A stretch of 64,000 bases of DNA from Paraburkholderia terricola (GTDB lineage Bacteria; Pseudomonadota; Gammaproteobacteria; Burkholderiales; Burkholderiaceae): the NCBI RefSeq assembly GCF_900142195.1, contig NZ_FRAB01000003.1, positions 1-64,000 on the forward strand, given 5' to 3'. The notes under the pieces are model-generated. The model did no database searches. It saw only the letters and a program-made list of their open reading frames with translations, and was not told where the DNA came from. A program made the position numbers and the translations under genes. Shown here piece after piece: positions 26,076 through 36,466 of this stretch (position 1 is its first letter; every line of letters begins with the position of its first letter).

Positions 26076-26951
26076 ATGCGTTTGCGCCACATCGAAATTT
26101 TTCACGCCATCATGCGCACGGGGTCGCTGTCGAAAGCGGCGGAACTGTTGTGCGTGTCGCAGCCCGCCGTGAGCAAGACGCTCGCGCAGGCGGAGCGCAG
26201 CCTCGGCTTCGCGCTGTTCAATCGCGTGCATGGCCGGTTGCAGCCGACGCGCGAGGCGGAACTGCTGTTCTCCGAATCGCAGAAGCTGCAAGCGAATCTC
26301 GACGGCATTCGCCATCTGGCGCGCAACCTCGCGTTGCAACCGGAAGGGCATCTGCGTATCGGCTGTTTGCCGAGCCTCGGCTTGAGCCTGATCCCGCCGG
26401 CGGTGCAAGCGTTCCGGCGCGGCTATCCGCGCGTGTCGCTGAAGGTGCAGACGCGGCACACCGAGGAGTTGCTGAACGCGCTGCTCACGCGCGACCTCGA
26501 TCTCGCGGTCGCGCTGAATCCGCCGGCGCGGCCGGGCATCACGGCGGTCGAGTTGGGGCGCACGGCGATTGTCTGCGTGTGCCCGCCCGACGATCCCGAC
26601 GCGCAACGGCCGATCGACCTGCCGGCGTTCCTCGCACGGGAATGGATCAGCATCGGCAACAGCGATCCGCTCGGCGAGCTGATCGGCAATGCGCTCGACG
26701 CGCAGGAGCTGGACGAAAGCGTCGCCGCCGTCGAGGCGCAGACCTGGTACGTGGCGCGCGCCCTGGCCGCGCGCGGCGTCGGCTATGCGCTGCTCGACGA
26801 ACTGACGGCGCATTGCGGCGCGGAGCCGGTTGCGATCCGGCCGGTCACGCCGGCGCTGTCGGCCGGCGTGTTCGCGCTCTGGCGCGACGGCGGGATGGAT
26901 TCGCAGGCGGGCAACGCGTTTCTCGACGTGTTGCGCGCGCATCTCGCGTGA
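26076..26951 (+). CDS. LysR-family transcriptional regulator
   Basis: 291 residues with the winged-helix domain at 1-60 (AIMRTGSLSKAAELLCVSQP then SKTLAQAERSLGFALF) and a periplasmic-binding-like effector domain from about 92 (GHLRIGCLPSLGLSLIPPAV). It lies 135 bp upstream of the D-amino-acid dehydrogenase on the same strand, with the dehydrogenase, binding protein and SDR following. A role in controlling those genes is plausible but LysR genes more often diverge from their targets. The family resembles regulators of amino-acid catabolism such as DsdC/NocR-like proteins only in a general way. Confidence 0.9.
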   Translation: MRLRHIEIFHAIMRTGSLSKAAELLCVSQPAVSKTLAQAERSLGFALFNRVHGRLQPTREAELLFSESQKLQANLDGIRHLARNLALQPEGHLRIGCLPSLGLSLIPPAVQAFRRGYPRVSLKVQTRHTEELLNALLTRDLDLAVALNPPARPGITAVELGRTAIVCVCPPDDPDAQRPIDLPAFLAREWISIGNSDPLGELIGNALDAQELDESVAAVEAQTWYVARALAARGVGYALLDELTAHCGAEPVAIRPVTPALSAGVFALWRDGGMDSQAGNAFLDVLRAHLA

Positions 26952-27086
26952 ACTCCGCATGAGCCCGCGTGAACCTCCCGCCGACGTCTTAACCCTGGGT
27001 TATGGAGCCGTGCATCTGCTCATTTGATGCGCGTATTTCGTCGCGCCACACTCGCGGTGAACGGATTCCTCGAGGGTGTGGTTGCT

Positions 27087-28334
27087 ATGCGCGTGTGTGT
27101 ACTCGGTGCGGGCGTGGTGGGTTTGACGAGCGCCTATCAATTGGCGCGCGACGGCCATGACGTGACGATTCTGGAAGGCCGCGACGGCGCCGCGCTCGAA
27201 GCGAGCTTCGCGAACGGCGGCCAGTTGAGCTATAGCTATGTCGCGCCGCTTGCCGATCCTTCGGTGTTGCCGCATCTGCCCGCGTGGCTGTTGCAAGGCG
27301 ATTCCGCGTTGCGTTTCGTGCCGCGCCTCGATCCTCGGCAATGGCGCTGGTGCCTGTCGTTTCTGCTTGCATGCCGCGGCGGCCGCGCGCGGCAAACGGC
27401 CGTGGAAATGCTGCGATTGGGCGCGTTGAGCCGCGAGGCGTTGCACGAACTCGTGCAGCGCGAGTCGATCGATTTCAATTACGTGCGCAACGGCAAGCTC
27501 GTCGTCTATCGGGATGCGAATGCGTTCGACGCGGCGCGCCGCAAGATGGATTTTCTGCAAGCGGCCGGTTCCGAACAGCGCGCCCTCGACGCCGCCGCTT
27601 GCGTGGCGCTCGAGCCCGCATTGGAACACGCGCGGCCCTTGCTGGCGGGCGGTATTCACACGCCGTCGGAAGAGGCCGGCGATTGCCATCGGTTCAGCGT
27701 GGCGCTCGCCGGCGTGCTGAACACGCGATACGGCGTGGCGATTCACTACGAGACGCCGGTTCATTCGTTCGTCACCGAGCGCGGCGCGGCGCTTGCCGTG
27801 CGCACGCCGCGCGGCGAGCTTCGCGCCGATGCATTCGTGATCGCGTTGGGCAACGGCAGCGCGCCGTTGCTGCATGCGCTCGGCATGCGTCTGCCGATGT
27901 ATCCGCTCACCGGCTACAGCCTGACGATACCCGTCGCGCCAGGCCACGCGCCGCGCGTGAGCGTGACCGATCTGCATCGCAAGGTGGTGTATGCGCCGCT
28001 CGGCGAGCGCTTGCGGATTGCGGGCATGGTCGAAATCGCCGGCATGGATGTGACGCGGCGCGACCGGCGCCTCGACCTGCTCAAGCGCCAGGCGCAGGAA
28101 ATTTTTCCCGCCGCCGGCAACTACGCCGCGGCGCAGACGTGGTGCGGCCACCGTCCGGCCACGCCCGACAGCAAGCCGCTCATCGGTCCCACGCGGTATC
28201 GCAACCTGTGGCTGAACACCGGCCACGGCGCGCTCGGCTTCACGCTGGCGTGCGGCAGTGCGCGCCTGATCGCGGATGCGATCGCGGGCCGCGCGCCGCC
28301 GCTCGAACCCGGCGCTTATGCATGGCCACGCTGA
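27087..28334 (+). CDS. dadA: D-amino-acid dehydrogenase (DadA-like)
   Basis: 415-residue FAD enzyme that deaminates D-amino acids to 2-oxo acids and feeds electrons to the respiratory chain at the inner membrane. The dinucleotide fold is at the start (VCVLGAGVVGLTSAYQLARD, residues 3-22), with the DAO-fold segments EASFANGGQLSYS and the C-terminal GHRPATPDSKPLIGPT and NTGHGALGFTLACGSARLIA. The ATG at 27087 after CGAGGGTG is chosen; the upstream frame is not conserved-looking. There is no alanine racemase neighbour. The next genes are an acidic-amino-acid-type binding protein and an SDR, so this copy may handle a particular D-amino acid taken up from outside. Several DadA paralogues are common in Burkholderia. 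Confidence 0.9.
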   Translation: MRVCVLGAGVVGLTSAYQLARDGHDVTILEGRDGAALEASFANGGQLSYSYVAPLADPSVLPHLPAWLLQGDSALRFVPRLDPRQWRWCLSFLLACRGGRARQTAVEMLRLGALSREALHELVQRESIDFNYVRNGKLVVYRDANAFDAARRKMDFLQAAGSEQRALDAAACVALEPALEHARPLLAGGIHTPSEEAGDCHRFSVALAGVLNTRYGVAIHYETPVHSFVTERGAALAVRTPRGELRADAFVIALGNGSAPLLHALGMRLPMYPLTGYSLTIPVAPGHAPRVSVTDLHRKVVYAPLGERLRIAGMVEIAGMDVTRRDRRLDLLKRQAQEIFPAAGNYAAAQTWCGHRPATPDSKPLIGPTRYRNLWLNTGHGALGFTLACGSARLIADAIAGRAPPLEPGAYAWPR

Positions 28335-28389
28335 GCGCGGCATACCTCGCATCATGTTTCGATTGCAACGATCCGGCTTGCACCCATAC

Positions 28390-28444
28390 AACCGCCGCAT
28401 AACCGCCGCATAACCGCCGCATAACCGCCACACAACCGCCACAC
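28390..28444 (+). repeat. Five tandem 11-bp repeats between dadA and the binding-protein gene
   Basis: Three copies of AACCGCCGCAT followed by two of AACCGCCACAC, end to end. They lie in the 139-bp spacer, ending 29 bases before the next start codon, and could change the leader length of the downstream gene. Confidence 0.9.
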
Positions 28445-28473
28445 GCCGCTTCGGCACAACCCAAGGAGATGCC

Positions 28474-29370
28474 ATGAAACTTGCAGCAGCACTCACCACG
28501 ATCGCCATCGCCACGAGCTTCGCCGGCACCGCGCGCGCCGAGGAACCGAGCGCCACACTGAAAAAGATCCGCGACACCGGCGTGATTTCGCTTGGCGTGC
28601 GCGAATCGTCGGTGCCGTTTTCTTACTACGATGAACAGCAGCAAGTGATCGGCTATTCGCAGGCGATCGCGCTGAAGATCGTCGACGAGGTGAAGAAGGA
28701 ACTGAACCTGCCGAACCTCAAGGTGAAGGAAGTGCCGATCACGTCGCAGAACCGGATTCCGCTGGTGCAGAACGGCACCATCGACATCGAGTGCGGTTCG
28801 ACCACGCACACGAAGGAGCGCGACAACCAGGCGGCGTTTTCGAACAGCTTCTTCCAGTACGGCGTGCGGATGATCGTGAAGAAAAGCTCGGGCGTGAAGG
28901 ACTTTCCCGACCTCGCGGGCAAGACCGTGGTGACCACGGCGGGCACGTCGGAAGAACGCCTGCTGCGGCAGATGAACAACGAGAAGGGCATGAACATGCG
29001 CCTCATCAGCGCGAAAGATCATGCCGAATCCTTTCTCAATGTAAAGACCGGCCGCGCCGTGGCATTTGTGATGGACGATCCGCTGCTGTATGGTGCTAAG
29101 GCCAAGGAGGCGGACGCGAACGACTACCTGATCACCGGCAACTCGCCGATGTCCGAGGTGTATGGCTGCATGTTCCGCAAGGACGACCCCGGCTTCAAGA
29201 AGCTCGCCGACGGCGTGATCGCGCGGCTGCAAACCTCGGGCGAGGCGGCGGCCATGTACCAGAAGTGGTTCACGCAGCCGATTCCGCCCAAGGGCATCAA
29301 CCTCAACTATCCGCTCTCCGCGGATATGAAGTCGCTGTTCGCGAACCCGAACGACCGCGCGCTGGATTGA
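28474..29370 (+). CDS. Glutamate/aspartate-type ABC transporter binding protein
   Basis: 298-residue periplasmic solute-binding protein. A signal peptide is cleaved near residue 22 (AGTARAEEP). The fold-family core is visible in TGVISLGVRESSVPFSYYD, LVQNGTIDIECGSTTHT and GKTVVTTAGTSEERLLRQM. The sequence resembles GltI (glutamate/aspartate), and the CGSTTHTKERD segment is characteristic. AAGGAGATGCC gives a good ribosome site. No permease or ATPase genes follow; the next gene is an SDR 101 bp away. It must therefore share a transporter encoded elsewhere or work in sensing. Its place after dadA hints at D-Glu, D-Asp or another D-amino acid as ligand, which is inference. Confidence 0.88.
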   Translation: MKLAAALTTIAIATSFAGTARAEEPSATLKKIRDTGVISLGVRESSVPFSYYDEQQQVIGYSQAIALKIVDEVKKELNLPNLKVKEVPITSQNRIPLVQNGTIDIECGSTTHTKERDNQAAFSNSFFQYGVRMIVKKSSGVKDFPDLAGKTVVTTAGTSEERLLRQMNNEKGMNMRLISAKDHAESFLNVKTGRAVAFVMDDPLLYGAKAKEADANDYLITGNSPMSEVYGCMFRKDDPGFKKLADGVIARLQTSGEAAAMYQKWFTQPIPPKGINLNYPLSADMKSLFANPNDRALD

Positions 29371-29471
29371 CCGCTTGTCGAGCGAACGCTCGATGAAGCC
29401 GGGGCGTCGAGGCCGGCAGGTTCGCGTGCGGCGAGTTGGCCAATCGAATCTGCAAGCAAAGGAGACGTGCT

Positions 29472-30236
29472 GTGACGGGAACGGGAAGCAAAAAAGTCGC
29501 GCTGGTGACGGGCGCGGGCAGCGGCATCGGCCGCGCGTGCGCGCTGCGGCTGGTGGAGCACGGCTATAGCGTCGTGCTGGCCGGGCGTCGTCAGGCGCTG
29601 CTCGATGCTGTCGTCGAGGCAGCACGGCCGCTCGGCGGCGAGGCGCTGGCCGTGGCGTGCGACGTGACGGACGCCGCGAGCGTCGCCGCGCTGTTCGATA
29701 CGATCCGCGAACGGCATGGGCGGCTCGACGTGCTGTTCAACAACGCGGGCCGCAGCGGTTCGCCCGTCGATATCGACGAACTCGATATCGACGAATGGCG
29801 TTCCGTGGTCGACACCAACCTCACCGGCGTGTTTCTCTGCACGCGCGCGGCGTTCGGTCTAATGAAGACGCAGAGCCCGCGCGGCGGGCGCATCATCAAC
29901 AATGGCTCGATCTCGGCGCATGCGCCGCGGCCGAACAGCATCGCGTACACGGCCACCAAGCACGCGATCACCGGTCTCACGAAAGCCGTGTCGCTCGACG
30001 GCCGCAAATACGACATCGTGTGCGGGCAGATCGACATCGGCAACGCGGCCACCGAGATGGCCGAGCGGATGGCGCGCGGCATCGTGCAGGCGAACGGCGA
30101 AATCGCGGTCGAGCCGCTGATGGACGTTCAGCACGTCGCCGACGCGGTGCTGCATATGGCGCAATTGCCGCTGTCGGCGAACGTGCAGTTCATGACCATC
30201 ATGGCGAGCAAGATGCCGTTCGTGGGCCGGGGCTGA
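29472..30236 (+). CDS. Short-chain dehydrogenase/reductase
   Basis: 254-residue NAD(P)-dependent oxidoreductase of the classical SDR type. Cofactor loop TGAGSGIG is at about 14-21, NNAG at about 91-94, the catalytic Ser in INNGSISAH and the Tyr-Lys pair in YTATKHA. The GTG at 29472 is chosen because AAAGGAG is 8 bases upstream; an in-frame earlier opening lacks a site. The [17 protein letters not shown] segment is typical of a subgroup often annotated only as SDR oxidoreductase. Substrate unknown. It is the third gene of the apparent dadA transcription unit and might reduce or oxidise the keto-acid product. Confidence 0.9.
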   Translation: MTGTGSKKVALVTGAGSGIGRACALRLVEHGYSVVLAGRRQALLDAVVEAARPLGGEALAVACDVTDAASVAALFDTIRERHGRLDVLFNNAGRSGSPVDIDELDIDEWRSVVDTNLTGVFLCTRAAFGLMKTQSPRGGRIINNGSISAHAPRPNSIAYTATKHAITGLTKAVSLDGRKYDIVCGQIDIGNAATEMAERMARGIVQANGEIAVEPLMDVQHVADAVLHMAQLPLSANVQFMTIMASKMPFVGRG

Positions 30237-30325
30237 CGGCTGTCTTGACGACCGCGGGCTGAAAGCGCGGCGCGGCGGATCAACTTATACTGACTGCTTC
30301 CCGCCACTTCGGAAAGCGATTCGCC

Positions 30326-30550
30326 GTGCCCCGAGCCACACCCAGGGACGACCCGCCGCCGGTGCCGCCCGTGCGGCCCGATCTCGACGATTGTTGTCAC
30401 AGCGGCTGCAATCCGTGTGTCTTCGATCTCTACGATGAAGCGCTCGAACGCTATCAGGCCGCGCTTGCCGAATGGCAGGCGCGGCAAGCACGGCAGGCAC
30501 GCAAAGCGGCGCAAGCAAGACAGGGCAAGCCGCGCGCGCCGCGCCGTTAG
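30326..30550 (+). CDS. Oxidoreductase-like small Cys protein
   Basis: 74 residues starting at a GTG with GGAAAG upstream. The core RPDLDDCCHSGCNPCVFDLY matches the short Oxidored-like domain (four Cys in CC-x3-C-x2-C arrangement) found at the N-terminus of some reductases and as a stand-alone bacterial protein. The C-terminal half is a positively charged Ala/Arg/Gln helix (QARQARKAAQARQ). The Cys set suggests metal or disulfide chemistry, not proven. It lies 48 bp ahead of the sirtuin and is probably in the same transcript. Confidence 0.75.
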   Translation: MPRATPRDDPPPVPPVRPDLDDCCHSGCNPCVFDLYDEALERYQAALAEWQARQARQARKAAQARQGKPRAPRR

Positions 30551-30598
30551 TCAGCGTTCCGGTTCCACGCGAAGGCCGCAGTCCTACCACGTCCCGTC

Positions 30599-31468
30599 AT
30601 GAGCGAACTTCAGCCCGCACACATCGAAACCATCAACGCATCGCACACGCTCGACGATCTGCATGACTTCGTGCAGCATTATCCGCGTCTGTTCGTGCTG
30701 ACCGGCGCGGGCATCAGCACCGACTCCGGCATTCCCGGCTATCGCGACGACAACGGCGAATGGAAGCGCTCGCCGCCGATCACGTTGCAGGAATTTCTCG
30801 GCACGGCCGGCATGCGCCAGCGCTACTGGGCGCGCAGCATGGTCGGCTGGCCGGTGGTCGCAGAGGCGCAGCCGAATGCCGCGCATACCGCGCTGGCCCG
30901 CCTCGAAGCGGCGGGCCACGTTTCGGCGCTGGTCACGCAGAACGTCGACGGGCTGCATCAGCGGGCGGGCAGCCGCGAGGTGATCGAACTGCACGGCGGC
31001 ATCGACGGCGTAACGTGTCTGGACTGCGGCATGCGGCACGCGCGCGCGTCGATTCAGCAGACGCTCGAAGCCGACAATCCCGCGCTCCTGAACATTACCG
31101 CCGAAACCGCCGCCGACGGCGACGCGCATCTCGAATGGCACGATCTCGAAGCGTTCCGCATTCCGGCGTGTTCGAACTGCGGCGGCTTGCTGAAACCCTC
31201 GGTGGTGTTCTTCGGCGAAAGCGTGCCGCGCGAGCGGGTCGACGCGGCCTCGCAGGCGCTCGACGCGGCGGACGCGCTGCTGGTGGTCGGCTCCTCGCTG
31301 ATGGTCTACTCGGGCTATCGCTTCTGCGTGTGGGCGCAGAAGCAGGGCAAGCCGATCGTCGCGATCAATCTCGGGCGCACGCGCGCCGATCCGCTGCTGT
31401 CGCTGAAAATCGCGGCGCCGTGCGCCGATGCCTTGACCGCGCTGGCCGGTCGCCTTGCGCTGGATTGA
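30599..31468 (+). CDS. Sir2-family NAD-dependent protein deacylase
   Basis: 289-residue sirtuin. NAD-binding motifs are VLTGAGISTDSGIPGYRD (33-50) and VTQNVDGLHQRAGS (112-125). The catalytic His is 132 in IELHGGI. The structural zinc is held by C140, C143, C191 and C194, with a longer insert between the two pairs than in E. coli CobB. It uses NAD to remove acetyl or other acyl groups from lysines in cytoplasmic proteins. The length and long insert match the class II/unclassified sirtuins common in Burkholderia. Neighbours (PPOX flavoprotein, DUF938 methyltransferase) do not point to one pathway. Confidence 0.93.
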   Translation: MSELQPAHIETINASHTLDDLHDFVQHYPRLFVLTGAGISTDSGIPGYRDDNGEWKRSPPITLQEFLGTAGMRQRYWARSMVGWPVVAEAQPNAAHTALARLEAAGHVSALVTQNVDGLHQRAGSREVIELHGGIDGVTCLDCGMRHARASIQQTLEADNPALLNITAETAADGDAHLEWHDLEAFRIPACSNCGGLLKPSVVFFGESVPRERVDAASQALDAADALLVVGSSLMVYSGYRFCVWAQKQGKPIVAINLGRTRADPLLSLKIAAPCADALTALAGRLALD

Positions 31469-31512
31469 CCGGGCCGTCCGAACCAGGAACAACCGCCATC
31501 AAAGGAACGCAG

Positions 31513-32118
31513 ATGTTGACCACGATCGAACAGCTCGAAGCGCGCTACGGCCAGCCGAATGAACGCTCCGTGCGCAAGGAGATCGCCTACGTCAATGAAG
31601 ACTATCGCGCCTTTATCGAGGTCGCGCCGTTCGTCGTGCTCGCCACCGCGGGACCGGACGGCCTCGATTGTTCGCCGCGCGGCGACACGCCGGGTTTCGT
31701 GCGTATCGTCGACGAACGCACGCTCGCGCTGCCGGATCGCATCGGCAACAATCGTATCGACAGTCTGCGCAACATCATCGTCAATCCGCATCTGGCGCTG
31801 TTGTTCATCATTCCGGGCGTCGGCGAAAGTTTGCGCGTGAATGGCCGCGGTCGCATTTCCGACGATCCGGCCATGCTGAACAGTTTCGCCGTCGAAGGTA
31901 AACTGCCGCGCACCGTGCTGCTGATCGACGTCGACGCGGTGTATTTTCATTGCTCGAAGGCGCTGGTGCGCTCGAAACTATGGGACCCGGCGCATCATGT
32001 CGAACGGTCCCGGCTGCCGAGCGCGGGTGAAATTCTCCGGCGCGTCAGCGGCGCGAATTTCGACGCCGCCACTTACGACCGCGAACTCGCCGAAAGAGTG
32101 CGCACGTCGTTGTACTGA
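31513..32118 (+). CDS. PPOX-type FMN-binding flavoprotein
   Basis: 201 residues of the pyridoxamine-5-phosphate-oxidase-like split-barrel fold, of the MSMEG_1061-like subgroup. Visible segments are VNEDYRAFIEVAPFVVLATA, DCSPRGDTPGFVRIVDE, LALPDRIGNNRIDSLRNI and LRVNGRGRIS, which make up the flavin-phosphate site. Ribosome site AAAGGAACGCAG precedes the ATG. Proteins of this group are annotated as oxidases but are more likely flavin- or heme-handling reductases; no substrate is claimed. It lies between the sirtuin and the DUF938 protein, 44 and 15 bp away, so the three are probably co-transcribed. Confidence 0.85.
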   Translation: MLTTIEQLEARYGQPNERSVRKEIAYVNEDYRAFIEVAPFVVLATAGPDGLDCSPRGDTPGFVRIVDERTLALPDRIGNNRIDSLRNIIVNPHLALLFIIPGVGESLRVNGRGRISDDPAMLNSFAVEGKLPRTVLLIDVDAVYFHCSKALVRSKLWDPAHHVERSRLPSAGEILRRVSGANFDAATYDRELAERVRTSLY

Positions 32119-32133
32119 ACCGAAAGCCTGAAC

Positions 32134-32766
32134 ATGACGAATCCCCAAGCGGCGCTGCGGCAACATTCGCCTTCCGCGGAACGCAACCGCGAACCGATCC
32201 TCGCCGTGCTGCGCACGGTGCTGCCGGCCACCGGCCGCGTACTCGAAATCGCGAGCGGCACGGGGCAGCACGCGGTCTGCTTCGCCGGCGCCTTGCCGGG
32301 CCTCGACTGGCAGCCGAGCGATCTCGATGCGCAAGCACGGGCGTCGATTGCCGCGTGGGTGGCGCACGCGGGGCTGGCGAACGTGCGCGCGCCGCTCGCG
32401 CTCGACGTGCACCAGCCGGATTGGGGCGTGGACGCGCTCGACGCCGTGGTCTGCATCAACATGATTCACATCGCGCCGTGGAGCGCGGCGCAGGCGCTTT
32501 TCGCGGGCGCGGGCAGTCGGCTCGTGGACGGCGGCGTGCTGTATCTGTACGGCCCTTATAAGCGCGGCGGCGCGCATACCTCGCCGAGCAACGACGCGTT
32601 CGACCGGCAATTGCGCAGCCGCGACCCCGCGTGGGGCGTGCGCGACATGGAAGCGGTGATCGCGTTGGGCGCCGCGGCGGGACTCGAGTGCGACGAGCCG
32701 ATCGCGATGCCGGCCAATAACTTCAGTCTGGTGTTCAGAAGACGGCGGGGCGCGGTGCGGGGCTGA
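32134..32766 (+). CDS. DUF938 family SAM-dependent methyltransferase
   Basis: 210-residue protein with a Rossmann SAM fold. Motif I is [13 protein letters not shown] (about 41-53), followed by the acidic loop PSDLDAQA and [12 protein letters not shown]. The opening [14 protein letters not shown] and the LYGPYKRGG and [15 protein letters not shown] segments are characteristic of DUF938. Distribution is broad but the methyl acceptor is not established. It follows the flavoprotein by 15 bp and is the last gene of that small group. Confidence 0.85.
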   Translation: MTNPQAALRQHSPSAERNREPILAVLRTVLPATGRVLEIASGTGQHAVCFAGALPGLDWQPSDLDAQARASIAAWVAHAGLANVRAPLALDVHQPDWGVDALDAVVCINMIHIAPWSAAQALFAGAGSRLVDGGVLYLYGPYKRGGAHTSPSNDAFDRQLRSRDPAWGVRDMEAVIALGAAAGLECDEPIAMPANNFSLVFRRRRGAVRG

Positions 32767-33079
32767 GATACGTTCGTTGGCGGGCGTGCGCTGCGTCGCG
32801 TCGGGCACGAACTCATGCGGCAAGGCGGGCGCGCGGCAAGGGTGCTGCAAGAAGCACCGCCGCAATGGCCCACTTCCGCAAGCAATCGCGAAAGGCGAAC
32901 CGCAACAGCTAACCGCAACAACCAACCGCAACAAACACCGCACTCGGCAAAAAAACTTCCGTCCGCTGCCCGCCATCAAGCGGCAAGCCGGCATTTCTTT
33001 TATGCTTTCACCCTCGACGCTCCGCCGATGTTCATTCCGGCGCGGCGTCACGACATTTTTTGGACTCTGGAGAATTCAC
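32767..33079 (+). other. 313-bp leader region upstream of gnd
   Basis: No gene is supported. The only structure seen is a set of three 13-bp direct repeats at 32898-32936, followed by an AT-richer stretch leading to the gnd ribosome site. Confidence 0.5.
32898..32936 (+). repeat. Three 13-bp direct repeats upstream of gnd
   Basis: AACCGCAACA occurs at 32898, 32911 and 32924, exactly 13 bases apart, with a variable three-base tail. They could be iterated regulator sites or simple slippage repeats. Confidence 0.8.
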
Positions 33080-34489
<1,410 letters not shown>

Positions 34490-34752
34490 GGGTTCGAGCA
34501 GGGGACCGGCGGGCGCTTGCGATAAGGGCGCGCCGGGCCGCGCGAGCGGTTCAGATCGGGTGCCGATTGTTGCCCAACCTTGCCGGCCAGATAGCGGAAC
34601 TGCCGGACTCGGCCGCTACTGTTGCAATAATCGAAATTGAGTTTCGTCGTTTAAGGGGTTTCCCCTAGATGTCGACCCTCCTAAACTTCTTCTCAAGCGC
34701 TACGGGATAACAAGCCCAAGGCGATTCAAAACAAGTTCTGGAGGTTTACATC

Positions 34753-35070
34753 ATGAAGACGCTCATTTCCGCCGTTGTCGTCGCCGCCGCCCTGGCCGCT
34801 CCTGTCGCATCGTTTGCTCAATCGAATCAGCCGGTCACGCGCGCTCAAGTCCGCGCCGAACTGGTGCAACTCGAAAAGGCCGGCTACAACCCCACGGGCG
34901 ATCACATCGACTACCCGGCTAACCTGCAAGCCGCGCAAGCACGTGTCGATGCGCAAAACGGCACCACTCAAGCGGTCAACAGCGGCTACGGCGCGCCGAT
35001 CGCCGGCAGCTCGCAAGCCGGCCGTCCGGTGAGCGGCAACGACCGTAACTCGGTCTACTTCGGCAACTGA
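34753..35070 (+). CDS. DUF4148 secreted protein
   Basis: 105 residues. A signal peptide ends at PVASFAQ (about 23), and the remaining body has the DUF4148 signature: TRAQVRAELVQLEKAGYNP and DYPANLQAAQARV. Such small exported proteins are highly expanded in Burkholderia and Ralstonia, with no established role. GGAGG is 9 bases upstream of the ATG. It is a single gene with a 263-bp AT-rich upstream region and a strong terminator. Confidence 0.92.
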   Translation: MKTLISAVVVAAALAAPVASFAQSNQPVTRAQVRAELVQLEKAGYNPTGDHIDYPANLQAAQARVDAQNGTTQAVNSGYGAPIAGSSQAGRPVSGNDRNSVYFGN

Positions 35071-35126
35071 TTCGCGCTGAAGAGACTTGTAGAAACACCG
35101 CCGTCAACAGGCGGTGCGCGTTAATA

Positions 35127-35166
35127 AAAACGCCGACCGGTTTTGCCGGCCGGCGTTTTGCTTTTT
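35127..35166. terminator. Bidirectional terminator between DUF4148 and DUF2968 genes
   Basis: A 14-bp stem with one mismatch (AAAACGCCGACCGG with CCGGCCGGCGTTTT, 35127-35159) is followed by T-rich sequence on both strands, as suits two converging genes. Confidence 0.85.
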
Positions 35167-35233
35167 GTCGTTTGCAGCGCTCGTCAACGCCGAGTCCCGC
35201 AGTCGGTTTCAAGCACCGGTTTCAAGCGCCGGT

Positions 35234-35980
35234 TCAGCGATTCGGCAGATGCGGAATCGCTTCATTGCTCGTCAGGCTGAGCTGGTGAATCTGCCGGTGC
35301 GCCTTGTTCAGATGCGCCTGCGCGGCCACGCGCTGCGCCTCGAGTTGCGACACTTCCTTGTGTACCTGATGCTGCCGGTTCGACACCGCATGCTCCTGCG
35401 CGCCGCGTCGCTGAAGATCGTTGCGCAGCCTTTCGGCCTGCGCCTCGGAGCGAGCGATCAGGCGCGCCAACTGTTCGTTCTGCGCTTCCAGTTGCGCGCG
35501 GCGCGTTTCGCCTTCCGAGAGCCGCGTCGCCTGTTCCTCGAAATGAAGGAAGGCGGTTTCGGCGGCTTCGAGATCGGCGGCCTTGAGCGCGCGCCACAGC
35601 GAGCCGTCCTGATACAGCGCGACGTAGTACGTCAGCTCCTTCGCGTGGAACAGCAGGCTGACCGAGTAGTCGAAGCTGCGGAAAACCCGGAACGGCGTCA
35701 GCGCTTCCTCCTCGGCGAGCCATTCGATGTCGGCGGTATCGGCGATCTGCACGCCGCGCGCGCTGACCTGCGACGGCACCACCTGCACTTGCCGCAAGGT
35801 CGTCACCGGACGCATGGGCGTGGGCGTCGGCGGTGCCTCGGGTGTGACGCCGGCCGCCGCGGCCAGCGCCGCTTCTTCCCTGTCGTCGGGCGAGACGGGG
35901 GCGGCGGTGTTTTCCCGCTCGATCTGCACGAGATGCGATGGGCCTGTCAGCACGCTGCGGCGGTTCAGGAAAGTTTTCAC
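35234..35980 (-). CDS. DUF2968 protein with long C-terminal coiled coil
   Basis: 248 residues beginning at a GTG with GGAGGAA 6 bases upstream. About residues 1-80 are variable and Pro/Ala-rich. About 80-140 (WLAEEEALTPFRVFRSFDYS to VALYQDGSLWRALKA) are the conserved DUF2968 core. From about 140 a heptad-patterned coiled coil runs to 235. There is no obvious signal peptide or transmembrane span. Function unknown; the family seems largely confined to Burkholderiaceae. Confidence 0.8.
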   Translation of the reverse strand: MKTFLNRRSVLTGPSHLVQIERENTAAPVSPDDREEAALAAAAGVTPEAPPTPTPMRPVTTLRQVQVVPSQVSARGVQIADTADIEWLAEEEALTPFRVFRSFDYSVSLLFHAKELTYYVALYQDGSLWRALKAADLEAAETAFLHFEEQATRLSEGETRRAQLEAQNEQLARLIARSEAQAERLRNDLQRRGAQEHAVSNRQHQVHKEVSQLEAQRVAAQAHLNKAHRQIHQLSLTSNEAIPHLPNR

Positions 35981-36145
35981 GGCGGTTCCTCCGGTTGACT
36001 CGCTACAACCCGCGAATGGCGTCGACGGTGAAACTGCCGGCTGCTCCGCGGTGCGAGCGGTGAGCGAAATCTGGCGGACCGGCGACGTTGTCGGCGGGAC
36101 GCCGGCCGTGCGCGGGCAGCGCGGATGCGAGCCGCGAGCGCGGGC

Positions 36146-36466
36146 CTAATGCAGCGTACGTTGCCGGCGGGCGATGTCCTCGAACAGCGCGTCGCTCGGC
36201 TCCAGGGCAAGCAGCCAGGACTCGTCGTAGCCGCTCAGATTGTCGAGCGCCTCGCGCAGCCGCTCGATCGCGACGGCGGGAATCTCGACGCTCGCCTGCA
36301 CGCCGCTCGACAACCTCGCAATGCTCGCCAACTGCACCAGCGCGTCGGCGGCCTCGGCCACGTCCGCGGCAAAAACCAGGTGCGTGTTCAGCAACTCGAC
36401 CAAACCGGGCGATGACGTCACATCGTCGACGTTGAGCTGCACGGCCAGAAAGGTGGCGTTGTTCAT
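36146..36466 (-). CDS. Hypothetical protein (106 aa)
   Basis: Acidic soluble protein of 106 residues (MNNATFLAVQLNVDDVTSSP...) with leucine-rich helices and no signal peptide, Cys or recognised domain. The start at 36466 is preceded by GAGGAA and by a second GAGG directly next to the ATG. It lies on the same strand as the DUF2968 gene, 165 bp upstream of it. A regular pattern of hydrophobic residues suggests a small helical fold. I do not recognise the family. Confidence 0.6.
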   Translation of the reverse strand: MNNATFLAVQLNVDDVTSSPGLVELLNTHLVFAADVAEAADALVQLASIARLSSGVQASVEIPAVAIERLREALDNLSGYDESWLLALEPSDALFEDIARRQRTLH

